This document shows, one piece after another, positions 54,077-63,993 of a stretch of DNA of 64,000 nt. The stretch comes from Desulfovibrio oxyclinae DSM 11498 (lineage in GTDB: Bacteria > Desulfobacterota > Desulfovibrionia > Desulfovibrionales > Desulfovibrionaceae): positions 89,879-153,878 of the forward strand of contig NZ_AQXE01000009.1 in NCBI RefSeq assembly GCF_000375485.1. The letters run 5' to 3'. Numbering within the stretch: position 1 is the stretch's first letter; every line of letters begins with the position of its first letter. A program made the translations under genes and the position numbers. Below the pieces are notes generated by a model, which worked only from the letters and a program-made list of their open reading frames with translations, was not told where the DNA came from and did not search any database.

Positions 54077-56155
54077 ATGCTGTTGAACGAGCACCAAAGC
54101 AAGCTGCTGTTTGAGGAGGCGGGCATTCCGGTCCCGCAGGGAATCGCCATCACGCCCGCAGAGGTCGAACAAAAACGACCCCGTTTTCCGACGCCGTGGT
54201 TCCTGAAGGCGCAGGTTCTCGCCGGGGGCAGAGGCAAGGCCGGGGGCATCCTTCGTGTGGATGATGAAAAGGACTTCACAGAGACTGCCGGCAGAATTTT
54301 CGACCTGAGCATCAAGGGAGACCACGTGCCGCTCATCCGGGTTGAACCCGCAGCGGAAATCGATAGGGAGTTCTACCTCTCCTTCGCCGTTTCCCGGGAG
54401 CGCCGTTGCCTGTTGCTCACGGTGGGCAGACAGGGAGGCGTCGAGATAGAACAGCTCGGCGACGACAACCTTCTCGTTCAGGAAATACAGCTGCCAGGCG
54501 GCCCGCGTCCCAACCAGATGCGAGCCGCCTTTTTCCATCTCGGGCTGGATCGCCAATTCTTCAAGGAGTTTTCACGCCTGCTGCACATGCTCTACCGGGC
54601 GGTGCTGGACTACGGCCTGCTGCTGGCGGAGATAAACCCGTTGGTTACCACGCACGGCGGCGATTTCGTCGCTCTGGACGGCAAAATCAAGATGGACGAC
54701 AACTTCGTGGACCTGCACTCGGAGATGGAGAAATACTATCAGCCCGAGCACGTCTCCGAAGAAGAAAATCGTGCGCGGGAAGCCGGACTCTCCTTCGTCA
54801 AACTCCCGGGCTGGGTCGGCCTCATGGTCAACGGTGCAGGACTGGCCATGGCCACCATGGACCTGCTGAATTTCTCATCCCTGCCTGCCTCCAACTTCCT
54901 CGACCTCGGCGGCGGAGCGGACCAGAAGCGCATGGAAATTGCCATGGACCTGCTCTTTGGCGACGAGGCCGTGGAAGCGATTTTCATCAACCTCTTCGGA
55001 GGCATCCTATCTTGCGAGAAGGTCGCGCTGGCCCTGAAAGGCGCGCTTGGCGGCAAACCGCCGCAGAAACCGGTGGTGGCGAGAATGTCGGGCAAGGACT
55101 CCGAAAGCGCGCTGGAGATTCTACGCTCGCTCGATACGGAAGGACTGCACATCGCCACAAACATGGCGGAGGCAATGCAGGCGCTCAGGAGTCTCAAGCC
55201 AAGCGGCAAGAAATCCGTCGAGTACCCCGAACCGATCGGCGGCGAAGGGCATGCGATGACCAACGACAACGGCTACGTCTCCGAATGCTTCTTCGACATT
55301 GACGCCGACACCCCGGTACTCGTACAAGGCATCACCGGTCGCGAGGGACAGTTGCACACCCGGCTCATGCAGGAATACGGCGTAAACGTGGTGGCAGGCG
55401 TTACCCCGTTCAAGGGCGGACAGGAAGTTCTCGGTGTTCCCGTTTACAATTCGGTCGCCGAGGCCCTGCGGCATCACGAGGTGCGCGCTTCCATCATTTT
55501 CGTGCCGCCTGCCATGGCGGCGGACGCGGTCATGGAGGCAGGCTTCAACCACGTTCCGTGGGCGGTCTGCATCACCGAAGGCATCACCCAGCACCAGATG
55601 ATGGAAGCCTTCGACGCGATACGCGAGACACCAACGCGCGTCATCGGCCCGAACACGCCCGGAATCATCGTGCCCGGCCAAATCAAGATCGGCATCATGC
55701 CCGTGAAGCCGTTCACTCCGGGGCCGGTGGCCATCCTGTCCCGCTCCGGAACACTGACCTACGAGGCCGCCCAGCGGCTAACGGATGCGGGCATGGGCCA
55801 GTCGCTGGGCATCGGCATCGGCGGCGATCCGTTCATCGGCACGGACTTCGCGGACATCTTCGAGATGCTGCGCAACCACGAGCCCACGAAGGCGGTGCTC
55901 GTCCTTGGCGAAATCGGCGGACAGGCCGAGGAAGAACTGGCGCGCTACGTCCGCGATACGGGATTCGACAAGCCCGTGATATCCTTCATCGCCGGACAGA
56001 CCGCGCCACCGGGCAAACGGCTCGGGCACGCCGGGGCCATCCTCGACCAGAAGGGCGGCATCAGCGGCAAGATTCAAACAATGCTCGACGCAGGTTTCTA
56101 CGTATGCCGCAGCCTGCGCGAAATACCGGAAATGACCAGAAAGGCGCTTTCATAA
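54077..56155 (+). CDS. Fused succinyl-CoA synthetase-like beta-alpha (SucC-SucD) protein
   Basis: A 692-residue fusion. The first ~390 residues are the ATP-grasp beta part ([50 protein letters not shown]), and the rest is the alpha part ([55 protein letters not shown]). The His in GHAGAI is the phosphorylated residue. It should interconvert an acyl-CoA plus NDP and Pi with the acid and NTP; the acid is likely succinate but acetate or others are possible. The next gene starts at the very next base. Confidence 0.88.
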   Translation: MLLNEHQSKLLFEEAGIPVPQGIAITPAEVEQKRPRFPTPWFLKAQVLAGGRGKAGGILRVDDEKDFTETAGRIFDLSIKGDHVPLIRVEPAAEIDREFYLSFAVSRERRCLLLTVGRQGGVEIEQLGDDNLLVQEIQLPGGPRPNQMRAAFFHLGLDRQFFKEFSRLLHMLYRAVLDYGLLLAEINPLVTTHGGDFVALDGKIKMDDNFVDLHSEMEKYYQPEHVSEEENRAREAGLSFVKLPGWVGLMVNGAGLAMATMDLLNFSSLPASNFLDLGGGADQKRMEIAMDLLFGDEAVEAIFINLFGGILSCEKVALALKGALGGKPPQKPVVARMSGKDSESALEILRSLDTEGLHIATNMAEAMQALRSLKPSGKKSVEYPEPIGGEGHAMTNDNGYVSECFFDIDADTPVLVQGITGREGQLHTRLMQEYGVNVVAGVTPFKGGQEVLGVPVYNSVAEALRHHEVRASIIFVPPAMAADAVMEAGFNHVPWAVCITEGITQHQMMEAFDAIRETPTRVIGPNTPGIIVPGQIKIGIMPVKPFTPGPVAILSRSGTLTYEAAQRLTDAGMGQSLGIGIGGDPFIGTDFADIFEMLRNHEPTKAVLVLGEIGGQAEEELARYVRDTGFDKPVISFIAGQTAPPGKRLGHAGAILDQKGGISGKIQTMLDAGFYVCRSLREIPEMTRKALS

Positions 56156-57250
56156 ATGCGAGAGAAAAGCATCTGCTTCTTCAACGGCAACAAGCCGTGG
56201 GGAGGCGGAGAAAAATGGAATCACGAGTACGCCAAACTTTTGCGCGACCACGGCTACCGCGTGTACGCCGTTTGCAACGTGCCAAGCCAGCTCGGCGACC
56301 GACTGGAGCAGGAGCATGACGTCGAGGTGATGCGGATACGGCTTGGCAACCTCAGCTTCCTGAATCCCATAATCCGAAAAAAGTTAAAGTCATTCTTTAA
56401 GAAAAGCCGAATCGACACGGTGGTGACCGCTCTGCCTTCCGACCTCAAAACAGGCGGAATTGCAGCCAAAAAAGCTGGCGTACGCGAGGTTGTCTTTCGA
56501 CGCGGCATCGCCCTGCCTACGCGGGACACCGCTTTGAACCGTTACCTCTTCCGCAACGTGATAACCAAGCTCATCTGCAATTCGGAAGAAACGCGACGGC
56601 AGGTGCTCTCCGCAAACCCGGCCCTCTTGCCGCACGAACGGACCCATATCCTTTATAACGGCTTTGACGTGGCCGCCTTCGACAACCTGCCGGACACACC
56701 GTTGGTAGAACGAATGGGCGATGAAATCGTCATCGGAAACGCGGCCCGGCTCACCGCGCAGAAAGGACAGGACCTACTCATTGAGGCAGCCGCCATACTC
56801 AGAGAACGCGGCAGGAATATCCGCGTCCTCATCGCCGGAACCGGCGAACTGGAAGAGGAACTCAAGGCCAAGGCCATTGAAGCCGGAGTCGCTGATGTGG
56901 TGGAGTTCCTGGGCTTCACAGATGACATCAAGGGCTTCAACCGCTCCCTCGACATTTTCGCCCTGCCCTCTCTCTGGGAAGGATTCGGCTACGCCATGGT
57001 GGAAGCCATGACCGCCCGATTGCCCGTGGTGGCCTTTGACGCCAATTCCATGCCCGAAGTGGTGGCCAACGGCAAAACCGGTCTGCTCGCAGCGCCCGGA
57101 GATGCAACCTCCCTGGCCGACAAGCTGGACATTCTCATTACAAATGCAACGCTCAGGCAAGAGCTCGGAGAGGCCGGACGTCAACGGGTCATCGAAAAAT
57201 TCGAGCTGCACAGGACCTTTGCACAGTTTGAACGCATTCTGGATGCCTGA
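56156..57250 (+). CDS. Glycosyltransferase family 4 protein
   Basis: A 364-residue GT-B fold glycosyltransferase. The N-terminal domain starts SICFFNGNKPWGGGEKWNH; the donor domain has NAARLTAQKGQDLLIEAAAIL, VLIAGTGELEEEL and the LPSLWEGFGYAMVEAM block with the E(x7)E nucleotide-sugar site. It probably adds a hexose or related sugar to a lipid-linked or envelope glycan. Its ATG follows the SucC-SucD stop with no gap, so translation is coupled, although the functions look unrelated. A very long hairpin follows. Confidence 0.88.
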   Translation: MREKSICFFNGNKPWGGGEKWNHEYAKLLRDHGYRVYAVCNVPSQLGDRLEQEHDVEVMRIRLGNLSFLNPIIRKKLKSFFKKSRIDTVVTALPSDLKTGGIAAKKAGVREVVFRRGIALPTRDTALNRYLFRNVITKLICNSEETRRQVLSANPALLPHERTHILYNGFDVAAFDNLPDTPLVERMGDEIVIGNAARLTAQKGQDLLIEAAAILRERGRNIRVLIAGTGELEEELKAKAIEAGVADVVEFLGFTDDIKGFNRSLDIFALPSLWEGFGYAMVEAMTARLPVVAFDANSMPEVVANGKTGLLAAPGDATSLADKLDILITNATLRQELGEAGRQRVIEKFELHRTFAQFERILDA

Positions 57251-57260
57251 CGAATACTGT

Positions 57261-57316
57261 TTCTCACAAAGAACGGGCCGGATTCCTCAAGGAATCCGGC
57301 CCGTTCTTTGTGAGAA
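57261..57316. terminator. 26-bp perfect hairpin between convergent genes
   Basis: Arms of 26 bases pair perfectly around a TCAA loop (57287-57290); each arm contains CACAAAGAACGGGCCGGATT. It sits between the end of the glycosyltransferase gene (plus) and the Smr gene (minus), 10-12 bases from each stop. Terminal T-rich bases are inside the stem, so it should terminate transcription both ways; it is much longer than usual. Confidence 0.7.
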
Positions 57317-57327
57317 TGATCACAGGA

Positions 57328-58071
57328 TCAAAAATCCCAATTCATCTGTTTGTCCCACTGGACCTTGCCCTTGAGCTTTTTCTGCTTGCGCAGCAGCACG
57401 TACATGGCACCGCCGCCACCGTCGCGGGGCAGAGCCGTACAGAAGGCCAGCACGATGCGCCGAAGCGGTTCGCGGGTCAGCCATCCCAGCGTTTCCTGTT
57501 TGATGATGCTCATGCCGCCGGGCGAATTGCGCCCTCTTCCGGTAACGATGAGAACACACCGCTTGCCCTGCAGGTAGCTTTCACGAACGAAGAACAGCAG
57601 GGAGTCGTACGCCTGCTCCGAGTTCATTCCATGCAGGTCCAGATGCGCCTCCCGGCTGAGGCTTCCGGCCTTGAGCTGCTGAAAAATCTTGCTGTCCAGC
57701 CCACGCACGTAACCGTGCATGTATTCCTCGGTGTTCTCCAGTTCAAACTCTATGTTACCCTTGAGAAAATCATCCAGCGCCTGCTTTTCCGGATCCTTGG
57801 ATACGGGTTTCTTCACCGGCTGCTTGGCAGGGGCTATTTCGCGGCCCTTGCCGTCCAGCGTATCCACACCCTGCATGGCATTGAAGAACAGATCCGCTTC
57901 GTCCGGCTGCTGTTCCTCCTCCACCACTTCGGTCTCCTCGGCATAGTTCTTCTGCCGCTTCTTCTTGCCCTTTTCGAGCAGTTCGGATGCGTAATCCTTG
58001 GGCTTTTCCGGCCCTATCTTCATCTTGCCGAGTTCATCAAGCGACCCGACGCGATTCTTTTTCTTTCCCAT
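57328..58071 (-). CDS. Smr-domain protein
   Basis: A 247-residue protein. The N-terminal half is charged and low in complexity (Lys/Glu-rich, residues 1-120). The Smr domain is C-terminal: HLDLHGMNSEQAYDSLLFFV (LDLHGM), VLIVTGRGRNSPGG (TGRG) and the KGKVQWDKQM end. Smr domains are small nucleases or nucleic-acid-binding modules, seen in MutS2. AGGAG precedes the ATG at 58071; the longer frame is unsupported. Confidence 0.85.
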   Translation of the reverse strand: MGKKKNRVGSLDELGKMKIGPEKPKDYASELLEKGKKKRQKNYAEETEVVEEEQQPDEADLFFNAMQGVDTLDGKGREIAPAKQPVKKPVSKDPEKQALDDFLKGNIEFELENTEEYMHGYVRGLDSKIFQQLKAGSLSREAHLDLHGMNSEQAYDSLLFFVRESYLQGKRCVLIVTGRGRNSPGGMSIIKQETLGWLTREPLRRIVLAFCTALPRDGGGGAMYVLLRKQKKLKGKVQWDKQMNWDF

Positions 58072-58258
58072 GAGTATGGCTCCTGTTCGCTGATCGCCCG
58101 GAAGCACCGGACGCGTAGTCCTTACCGCATTCGCCTTCAGGCCGCAAACGCCTACGCCCGAGAGGGTCACCGAGATTATTTCACACTGGACTTAACAGGC
58201 CGCGTCAAGTATGCCACCCTGTGCGTAAGCCGCAAGGTATGAAAACGAGGATACCCCA

Positions 58259-59017
58259 ATGCTCAAGATAGAAGATCTTCACGTAAATATCGGCGATAAA
58301 GAGGTTCTCAAGGGCCTTAATCTGGAGATTCAGGAAGGAGAGACCTTCATCCTGTTCGGGCCCAACGGCTCAGGAAAAACCTCCCTGCTCATGACCCTCA
58401 TGGGCTTTGCCGGATACACCGTCACCAAAGGCAAAATCACTTTCAGAGGCGAGGACATCACCCACGCCCCCACCTACGAACGCGCCCGGCTCGGCGTCGG
58501 CATGTCGTTCCAGCGTCCGCCGACCATTCACGGCCTGCGCACCCGGCATCTGGTACAGATGTGCGGACAGGGCGATGAAGTGGACGTGGAAACCCTCTCC
58601 AGAAAAGTCAACTTCGAGCAGTTTCTGGACCGCGACATCAACGCCGGCTTCTCCGGCGGCGAAATCAAACGCTCCGAGTTGCTTCAGCTGATGGCCCAGC
58701 GCCCCAACCTCGTGCTCTTCGACGAGCCCGAGTCCGGCGTGGACCTCGAAAACATGCAGCTCATCGGCAAGGTCTGCCGCCAGTTGCTGGACGGACGCAT
58801 CGACGCCAGCCCGCACCAGTCGCTGAAGGAGATCAAGGAACAGTCGAAGACCTCCGGTCTGATCATCACCCACACCGGCTACATCCTCGACTACGTCAAC
58901 GCGGACCGCGGACAGGTGCTCTACAACGGACACCTCTGCTGCGAGGCGCGCCCCCGCGACATTCTGGAGCACATCCGCACCTACGGATACCAGGAATGCG
59001 TCCGCTGCCTCAAATAA
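58259..59017 (+). CDS. sufC: Fe-S cluster assembly ATPase SufC
   Basis: A 252-residue ABC ATPase with Walker A FGPNGSGKTSLLMTL, signature FSGGEIKRSELLQL and Walker B LVLFDEPESGVDL. The extended helical segment and the SGVD D-loop are typical of SufC. It works with the SufB-like scaffold encoded 18 bases downstream to build iron-sulfur clusters, needed by the many ferredoxin-linked enzymes of this organism. GAGG lies about nine bases before the ATG. Confidence 0.92.
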   Translation: MLKIEDLHVNIGDKEVLKGLNLEIQEGETFILFGPNGSGKTSLLMTLMGFAGYTVTKGKITFRGEDITHAPTYERARLGVGMSFQRPPTIHGLRTRHLVQMCGQGDEVDVETLSRKVNFEQFLDRDINAGFSGGEIKRSELLQLMAQRPNLVLFDEPESGVDLENMQLIGKVCRQLLDGRIDASPHQSLKEIKEQSKTSGLIITHTGYILDYVNADRGQVLYNGHLCCEARPRDILEHIRTYGYQECVRCLK

Positions 59018-59035
59018 GCCGGAACGGAGACGACC

Positions 59036-60199
59036 ATGAGCGATAAATTCAAACTTACCGACTACAAGTTCAAAGGCTACGATCGCGACAAGATCGAAGA
59101 CCTGAGCACCCTCGACGCACAGGACAAGGAAACCCTGATCATGTCCGGCGTTGACGTGGATGATGCCAACAGAAGCGGCTCATTCCTGCAGATGGACCAC
59201 TCCAATGTCCACTGCAAGTCCACCGACCCCGGCGTCGAGATCCTCGACATCAAGGACGCCATCGAGAAATACGACGGCCTGCCCGAATACCGCTGGCAGC
59301 TCGTGGACAAGGACAAGGACGAATACACCCGCAACACCTATGAAAACACCCATGGTGGATACTTCATCCGCACCAAGCCGGGTGCCAAGGTGGAAAAGCC
59401 GGTGCAATCCTGCCTCTTCCTCAAGGCCGATCAGGTCGGCCAGAACGTCCACAACATCGTGGTCGTCGAGGAAAACTCCGAGCTGCACATCATCACAGGC
59501 TGCTCCGTGGCCCATGACACCACCAGCGGCGCACACTTCGGCATCTCCGAATTCTACGTGAAGAAGGGCGGCAAGCTCACCTTCACCATGGTGCACAACT
59601 GGGGCAGCAACGTGGCTGTCCGCCCCCGCTCCGCCGGCGTTGTCGAAGAAGGCGGCGTGTTGCTGAACAACTACATCCTCATGAAGCCGGTCAAAGACCT
59701 GCAGATGTACCCCAGCATCACCCTCAAAGGCGAAGGCGCACGCGCACGCTTCAACTCGGTCGTGGTCGCCCCCGAAGGCTCGCACCTCGACATGGGCAAC
59801 CGCGTGGTCATGGACGCCCCCGACACCCGCTGCGAAATCATCGCACGCACCATCTCCACAGGCGGCACCATCATCAACCGCGGCCATATCGGCGCCAACC
59901 ACGTGCCCTCCAGAGGCCATCTCGAATGTCAGGGTCTCATCCTCGGAGAAGGACGCATCTGGGCCATCCCCGAACTCGACGGCACCCTTGAAGGCGTGGA
60001 ACTCTCCCACGAAGCCTCGGTCGGCAAAATCGCCCAGGAAGAAATCGAATACCTCATGGCCAGAGGCCTTGACGAAGACGAAGCCACCTCCACCATCGTG
60101 CGCGGCTTCCTCAACACCGACGTCATGGGCCTGCCCGCAAAGCTCCAGAAGGAAATCGACAGACAGATCGACGAACTTCAGAAGCACGGCGCCATGTAG
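59036..60199 (+). CDS. sufB: Fe-S cluster assembly scaffold SufB/SufD-like
   Basis: A 387-residue beta-helix protein: FLKADQVGQNVHNIVVVEE, SELHIITGCSVAH, GGKLTFTMVHNWGSNVAVRPRS and GEGARARFNSVVVAPEG are the repeating strands, and a conserved-looking ANHVPSRGHLECQGLILGEG lies near the C terminus. It is shorter than E. coli SufB (495) and resembles the minimal SufBC systems of archaea and anaerobes. No separate sufD, sufS or sufE is in the window. It forms an operon with sufC. Confidence 0.9.
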   Translation: MSDKFKLTDYKFKGYDRDKIEDLSTLDAQDKETLIMSGVDVDDANRSGSFLQMDHSNVHCKSTDPGVEILDIKDAIEKYDGLPEYRWQLVDKDKDEYTRNTYENTHGGYFIRTKPGAKVEKPVQSCLFLKADQVGQNVHNIVVVEENSELHIITGCSVAHDTTSGAHFGISEFYVKKGGKLTFTMVHNWGSNVAVRPRSAGVVEEGGVLLNNYILMKPVKDLQMYPSITLKGEGARARFNSVVVAPEGSHLDMGNRVVMDAPDTRCEIIARTISTGGTIINRGHIGANHVPSRGHLECQGLILGEGRIWAIPELDGTLEGVELSHEASVGKIAQEEIEYLMARGLDEDEATSTIVRGFLNTDVMGLPAKLQKEIDRQIDELQKHGAM

Positions 60200-60220
60200 C
60201 TGTCAGCAATGATATGTATA

Positions 60221-60253
60221 AAAAAAAGGGTTCCCTCAGGGAGCCCTTTTTTT
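60221..60253 (+). terminator. Intrinsic terminator after sufB
   Basis: Seven A residues, GGGTTCCC and GGGAGCCC arms (one G-T pair), then seven T residues; it can act in both directions. Confidence 0.85.
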
Positions 60254-60264
60254 GCCTCCGGCGG

Positions 60265-60316
60265 CCGAGGGGAAGGGGGAACCCTCTTTGGCAAGAGGGT
60301 TCCCCCTTCCCCTCGG
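60265..60316. repeat. 24-bp perfect palindromic element (REP-like)
   Basis: Two 24-base arms (60265-60288 and 60293-60316) pair perfectly around TGGC. The arms are strongly purine/pyrimidine polarised (GGGG AAGGGGG AACCC). It follows the suf terminator by 12 bases and precedes CCTTCCCC-rich sequence. Elements like this, palindromic and strongly strand-polarised, are recalled from intergenic regions of Desulfovibrio genomes. Confidence 0.65.
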
Positions 60317-60532
60317 ACTCCCCTTCCCCCTTCCAGAATCTTTTGGCGGCGCTTCGCGCGTGTGGATAATAGGTGGATGTGCAAGAAGACAAGCGCTGGG
60401 GTAAGCTGGCGGGCTTCTGCTTTTACAGGGTTTATTTGGCATGAAGAGAGGTTGAAGGAGAGTGGGAAGCTGATTTCAAGTGGTTGAAATACAAGCTTGC
60501 GGTGCCAGTCGCTTACGGCTAATCTGCCGCGC

Positions 60533-60988
60533 ATGCCCGGATACAAAGGACATCTCGCCGGAGGAATCTTCGTGGGCGGCATGTGCGCCACCGGGGCCGT
60601 CATGTTCGGCCTGCTGCACATGAACCCACTACTCATTGCAGGGCTTATGGGCTTTTGTCTTATGGGGGCACTTTTTCCCGACACAGACACCGAGTCGAAA
60701 GGCCAAAACCTGTTCTACCTGATCTTCGCGGCCGTGGACCTCGGTCTGATCCTGAAGAAATACTACATATGGGCCTCATGGCTGGGATTTCTTGCCATGC
60801 TGCCTCCCATCGGGTCACATAGAGGCTGGACACACACCTGGTGGGCCATGATCGTCGTTCCGTTGCCCATCATTCTGATTCCGGTCATGCTCTTCGACCC
60901 GCCGGACATCACACCTTTCTTGCAATTCTACAGCGCATTCACGGTCGGATACTTCTCGCACCTGCTTCTGGATGGAGAATTTCGGTAA
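60533..60988 (+). CDS. Membrane protein of the DUF457/YdjM metal-dependent hydrolase family
   Basis: A 151-residue protein with several membrane segments (HLAGGIFVGGMCATGAVMFGLL, LIAGLMGFCLMGALF, WLGFLAMLPPIG, VVPLPIILIPVMLF). The family motifs are MGALFPDTDTESKG (Asp cluster), SHRGWTHTWW with two His, and YFSHLLLDGE. They suggest a membrane-embedded metal site; the substrate is unknown. The ATG at 60533 is used; the in-frame start further up adds unremarkable residues. Confidence 0.8.
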   Translation: MPGYKGHLAGGIFVGGMCATGAVMFGLLHMNPLLIAGLMGFCLMGALFPDTDTESKGQNLFYLIFAAVDLGLILKKYYIWASWLGFLAMLPPIGSHRGWTHTWWAMIVVPLPIILIPVMLFDPPDITPFLQFYSAFTVGYFSHLLLDGEFR

Positions 60989-61022
60989 GGCGCGAGTATG
61001 CCAACTGCCACTTGAAAGACAC

Positions 61023-61059
61023 GAAAAAGCCCCCGTTCCAATCACGAAACAGGGGCTTT
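61023..61059 (-). terminator. Intrinsic terminator after cheW
   Basis: GAAAGCCCCTGTTT and AACGGGGGCTTTTTC arms with two mismatches, T-rich on the minus strand, beyond the cheW stop. Confidence 0.7.
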
Positions 61060-61084
61060 CAATGTCGGTCGTCTGTAATGGCTT

Positions 61085-61600
61085 TTATGCAGCCTCTTCC
61101 TGATCGTCGGACTTTTCGCCCGCCATTTCTCGAGCCATGGCGAGTTCTTCAGCACTGAATATCTTATTGATATCCAGAATGATGATGAACTGGCCATCCT
61201 GACGGCCCATGCCCTTGATGTATTCTGCGTTCACCGCAGCACCCATCTTCGGCGCAGGCTCAATGGTGTCCGGAGCCATTTCGAAAACTTCGCGCACGGA
61301 ATCCACCAGCGCACCCATGACGGTCAACTCACCATCGAACTCGATTTCCACAATGATAATGCAGGTATCGACCGTATCCTCACCCTTGGACATGCCCATT
61401 TTCTGGCGCATGTCCACCACCGGCACCGCGTGGCCGCGAAGATTTATAACGCCACGCATGAATACGGGCGTACGCGGAATCTTGGTGATGGAGGTCAGCT
61501 CAAGGACCTCGCGGACAGTACCGATATCAAGGGCAAAGATTTCCTTACCCAGCGTAAATGTCAGGAATTGATTGATATCCTTGAGCACTTCGTCGTTCAT
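61085..61600 (-). CDS. cheW: Chemotaxis coupling protein CheW
   Basis: A 171-residue CheW: FLTFTLGKEIFALDIGTVREVLE, then PVFMRGVINLRGHAVPVVDMRQKMG and the late GQFIIILDINKIFSAEE strand. It bridges chemoreceptors and the kinase CheA. Chemoreceptor downstream-of-start context (gene at 61687-63678, on the same strand and upstream in transcription) suggests they work together. Other che genes are outside the window. Confidence 0.93.
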   Translation of the reverse strand: MNDEVLKDINQFLTFTLGKEIFALDIGTVREVLELTSITKIPRTPVFMRGVINLRGHAVPVVDMRQKMGMSKGEDTVDTCIIIVEIEFDGELTVMGALVDSVREVFEMAPDTIEPAPKMGAAVNAEYIKGMGRQDGQFIIILDINKIFSAEELAMAREMAGEKSDDQEEAA

Positions 61601-61686
61601 TTGACCCCTCCGTCGCTTGGCTTAGGGATGTTTCCACAAAAGCTATGCTATGTAGATATCATCCGCTCCAAATGGAGTCCACCCTG

Positions 61687-63678
61687 TTAGAATCTTTCAA
61701 ACTCGGAATCGTCACCCAGCTGCAAGGAAACGCCCTTGCCGCTGTCTGCGACTTGCCCATCATCTCGTTTTTTTCTTGAATCATTCTTTCTCCCTGCTCC
61801 ATTGGACAATGCCTTTGGTTGCACGGCAGCTCGAGAGGTTCTGGAAGACTCGCTACCGCCCACGCGGAAGAAAGACATGGTCTGTTGCAGCATCTGCCCC
61901 TGTCCTGCCAGCTCCTCGCTGGTGGATGCCATTTCTTCGGACCCCGAGGCGTTTTGCTGAATGACGGTATCCAGTTGCTGAATGGCATCGTTTATCTGTT
62001 GCGCGCCGGTGCTTTGCTCGGCACTGGCTGAGGCTATGTCCTGCACCAGTTCCGCTGTTTTCCTGATGTTGGGCACGAGCTCTTCGAGCATCCGTCCCGC
62101 CCGCTCTGCAACATCAACACTTTCCGTGGAAAGCTCACCGATCTCGCCTGCGGCCTCACCGCTTCGCTCCGCAAGCTTTCTGACTTCGGCGGCCACAACC
62201 GCGAACCCTTTACCATGCTCACCCGCACGAGCCGCTTCGATGGCGGCGTTGAGAGCCAGCAGGTTGGTCTGCCGTGCTATGTCCTCGATTATGGAAATCT
62301 TTTCGGCGATATTACGCATGGCCTCAACGGTTTTCCCGACTGCTTCACCGCTTTCCTGTGCGTTCTTGGCGGCTTCGTTAGCGATACTTTCCGTTTGCTG
62401 GGCATTGTCTGCATTCTGTTTGATGTTGCTGCCCATCTGCTCCATTGATGAGGAAACCTGCTCGATGGATGATGCCTGTTCCGTGGCCCCCTGCGAAAGC
62501 GTCTGCGAAGCTGCGGAAAGCTCCTCGCTTCCGGAAGCGACATTGTCCGTGGCCGCTCGTACGTCGCCGACAACGTTACGCAGCTTGTTCACCATGCGGT
62601 TGAGCGCCCCGGCCAATACGCCGATTTCGTCTTTCTGATCAATGTCGAGATGACTGGTGAAGTCCCCTTCCGCCATGGCCCCGGCAAACTGCACCCCCTT
62701 CCTGATGGGCTGTGTGATGGACCGCGTCAGCACCACCGCGGCAAGGATGCCGAAGACGAAGGCCAAAGCGGTACCGGAAAACATCATGATGTTGGCATTT
62801 TTCATATCTTCCAGCATCAGTGTCTTCTGCTCCGCCCTTGCTTCCAGACATATTTTCTGCGCTTCGCGAGCCAGCGTGACCATGCTTTGCTCAATCCGCC
62901 CCTGCTCGGCAGTCAGCTCCACAAATGCGGCAAAGTCCTCCTTGTAATTCGACAAAGAGGTATAGACCTCGTCAACCATGGCCCTGGCTTCGTCGTCCGA
63001 TGCCTGCTTACGCAGATCCTCTGCCATGGCCAAAAGCCCGTCCACGGCTGCAAGATTGTCGTCCAGATACTTACGCTCGCCGGAAATGATGTATTCCTTT
63101 TCATTCTTTCGCGCTTCAAGAAACCACTCAATCATCCGGTCCGAATCATCCGCTTTGGTTCTCGCCTGTTCCGCAATCGTCCCGGCGCCCATCCCGCTGG
63201 CAAGAATGCGATCGAGTGTACGTTGCTGTTCGGCTCGAAAGCGATCTGTGCTTGCGAGGGCATCACGGGCATTGGCACGCATTCGCTGCATTGCTGCATC
63301 CTTTCTGTCAGCCAGTTCGACATATCTCTGAAATTCCTTGCGATACTTCTCACCCCCGGCTTCCACTCGGGCCACCTGATCCTTGTGCGCCTGCGACTTC
63401 ATCTTGTCCATGGTCTCAGCGGTCTGGCTCATGATCTGCCGCAGCACGGCCTCATGCTTTTCAAGGGACTGCTCATCCCCTCTGAGCATATAGTTTTTCT
63501 CCTGCACCCTTGCCTCAAGAATGTACCGGACAAGCCGGTTGGCATCGTCGGCTTTTACTACACGGCTTTGTACTTTCGAGAGGCCGGAATATCCAATTGC
63601 CGCCACGACTCCGGCAAGGACAAGGACGAGCGCGAACCCCAAGGCCAACTTTGCGCCCAGCTTCATATTTTTGAGCAT
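61687..63678 (-). CDS. Methyl-accepting chemotaxis protein
   Basis: A 663-residue chemoreceptor. One membrane helix near the N terminus ([20 protein letters not shown]), a ~240-residue helical periplasmic domain resembling HBM-type bundles, a second membrane helix ([19 protein letters not shown]), a HAMP domain and the cytoplasmic signalling tip with [21 protein letters not shown] and the [14 protein letters not shown] run. Ligand unknown. The ATG at 63678 ([10 protein letters not shown]) has GGAGGG five bases upstream; the longer in-frame start at 63708 has none. Followed by cheW. Confidence 0.9.
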   Translation of the reverse strand: MLKNMKLGAKLALGFALVLVLAGVVAAIGYSGLSKVQSRVVKADDANRLVRYILEARVQEKNYMLRGDEQSLEKHEAVLRQIMSQTAETMDKMKSQAHKDQVARVEAGGEKYRKEFQRYVELADRKDAAMQRMRANARDALASTDRFRAEQQRTLDRILASGMGAGTIAEQARTKADDSDRMIEWFLEARKNEKEYIISGERKYLDDNLAAVDGLLAMAEDLRKQASDDEARAMVDEVYTSLSNYKEDFAAFVELTAEQGRIEQSMVTLAREAQKICLEARAEQKTLMLEDMKNANIMMFSGTALAFVFGILAAVVLTRSITQPIRKGVQFAGAMAEGDFTSHLDIDQKDEIGVLAGALNRMVNKLRNVVGDVRAATDNVASGSEELSAASQTLSQGATEQASSIEQVSSSMEQMGSNIKQNADNAQQTESIANEAAKNAQESGEAVGKTVEAMRNIAEKISIIEDIARQTNLLALNAAIEAARAGEHGKGFAVVAAEVRKLAERSGEAAGEIGELSTESVDVAERAGRMLEELVPNIRKTAELVQDIASASAEQSTGAQQINDAIQQLDTVIQQNASGSEEMASTSEELAGQGQMLQQTMSFFRVGGSESSRTSRAAVQPKALSNGAGRKNDSRKKRDDGQVADSGKGVSLQLGDDSEFERF

Positions 63679-63822
63679 ATACCCTCCATGCTTTAAAGGA
63701 ACGGTCATTCTTCAAGAAAATAGCTCGTGAGTTCTTAGCAATTAATTATATTTTCGATATTCATCATCTTCACCTGCAATTCACTTCAAATCAGGAAAAA
63801 ACAAAAAAAATCTCAAAAACAG

Positions 63823-63851
63823 TTGACATCTGCGGCGTGTACACATAGATA
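63823..63851 (+). promoter_or_regulatory. Sigma-70 promoter for tRNA-Pro
   Basis: A perfect TTGACA, a 17-base spacer and TAGATA (close to TATAAT), ending 12 bases before the tRNA. The strong match and position fit a stable-RNA promoter. Confidence 0.8.
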
Positions 63852-63863
63852 GACAACCCGCGT

Positions 63864-63940
63864 CGGGATGTAGCGCAGTCTGGGAGCGCACTTGAATGGG
63901 GTTCAAGGGGTCGGAGGTTCAAATCCTCTCATCCCGACCA
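63864..63940 (+). tRNA. tRNA-Pro (anticodon GGG)
   Basis: A 77-base cloverleaf with encoded CCA. Acceptor arms CGGGATG and CATCCCG pair perfectly, the anticodon stem CTTGA/TCAAG encloses ATGGGGT, giving anticodon GGG for CCC/CCU codons, and the T arm is GGAGG TTCAAAT CCTCT. The terminal C1-G72 pair is typical of prokaryotic tRNA-Pro. Confidence 0.96.
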
Positions 63941-63957
63941 GAAAAAAGACTACCCCA

Positions 63958-63993
63958 AAAGGGATCGGAGAAATCCGATCCCTTTGTCTTTTC
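63958..63993 (+). terminator. Intrinsic terminator after tRNA-Pro
   Basis: AAAGGGATCGGA and TCCGATCCCTTT arms around a GAAA loop, followed by a T-rich tail. Confidence 0.85.
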
